The notes beneath the pieces were generated by a model. That model was given only the letters and a program-made list of their open reading frames with translations, did no database searches and had not been told where the DNA came from. Positions 5,164-5,171 of a stretch of DNA of 5,171 bases are shown here, in pieces. Source of the DNA: Neisseriales bacterium (GTDB taxonomy: Bacteria; Pseudomonadota; Gammaproteobacteria; Burkholderiales; UBA11063); contig DPRZ01000223.1 of assembly GCA_003538525.1 (NCBI GenBank), forward strand, positions 1 to 5,171. Reading direction: 5' to 3'. A program made the translations under genes and the position numbers. Each line of letters starts with the position of its first letter. The stretch's first letter is position 1.

Positions 5164-5171
5164 TATTTAAT

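Overview
This window is an AT-rich stretch of a Gram-negative genome, most likely a proteobacterium. The evidence is a Sec-exported YceI protein, a CybB-type cytochrome b561, an AzoR-type flavoprotein and proteobacterial-style Shine-Dalgarno (SD) sequences. The exact lineage cannot be read from the window. Coding density is high. There are six genes, no RNA genes, no mobile elements, no CRISPR array, and no gap longer than 300 bases.

Five genes run leftwards on the minus strand. In transcription order they are a MarR-family repressor (start near 3808), an FMN-dependent NAD(P)H quinone reductase/azoreductase, a periplasmic YceI-like lipid-binding protein, a diheme cytochrome b561, and a 12-helix MFS-type transporter ending at 44. 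marR and azoR overlap by 8 bases, azoR and yceI are 33 bases apart, and cybB and the transporter overlap by 4 bases (ATGA). The roughly 150-base gap between yceI and cybB holds an extended -10 promoter and a perfect 16-bp inverted repeat. cybB-transporter may therefore be a second transcription unit that is also fed by read-through.

On the plus strand, diverging from marR, is a complete gene for a PLP-dependent trans-sulfuration enzyme (cystathionine gamma-synthase / gamma-lyase / O-succinylhomoserine sulfhydrylase group).

The most informative non-coding piece is the intergenic region at about 3809-3975. It carries two copies of an 18-bp palindrome, TAGTTCAAATTTGAACTA. One copy is perfect and one has a single broken pair, and their centres are 32 bp apart, about three helical turns. 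One copy lies exactly between a consensus -35 (TTGACA) and a near-consensus -10 (TATTAT) of the marR promoter. The other lies just after the predicted transcription start. This is a textbook layout for MarR autorepression.

Taken together, the leftward cluster reads as a possible quinone/electrophile or redox-stress module: a sensor-repressor, a cytosolic two-electron quinone reductase, a periplasmic isoprenoid-binding protein, a membrane quinone-linked b-type cytochrome, and a diverged transporter that may be an exporter. Each family assignment is well supported. The combined role is inference.
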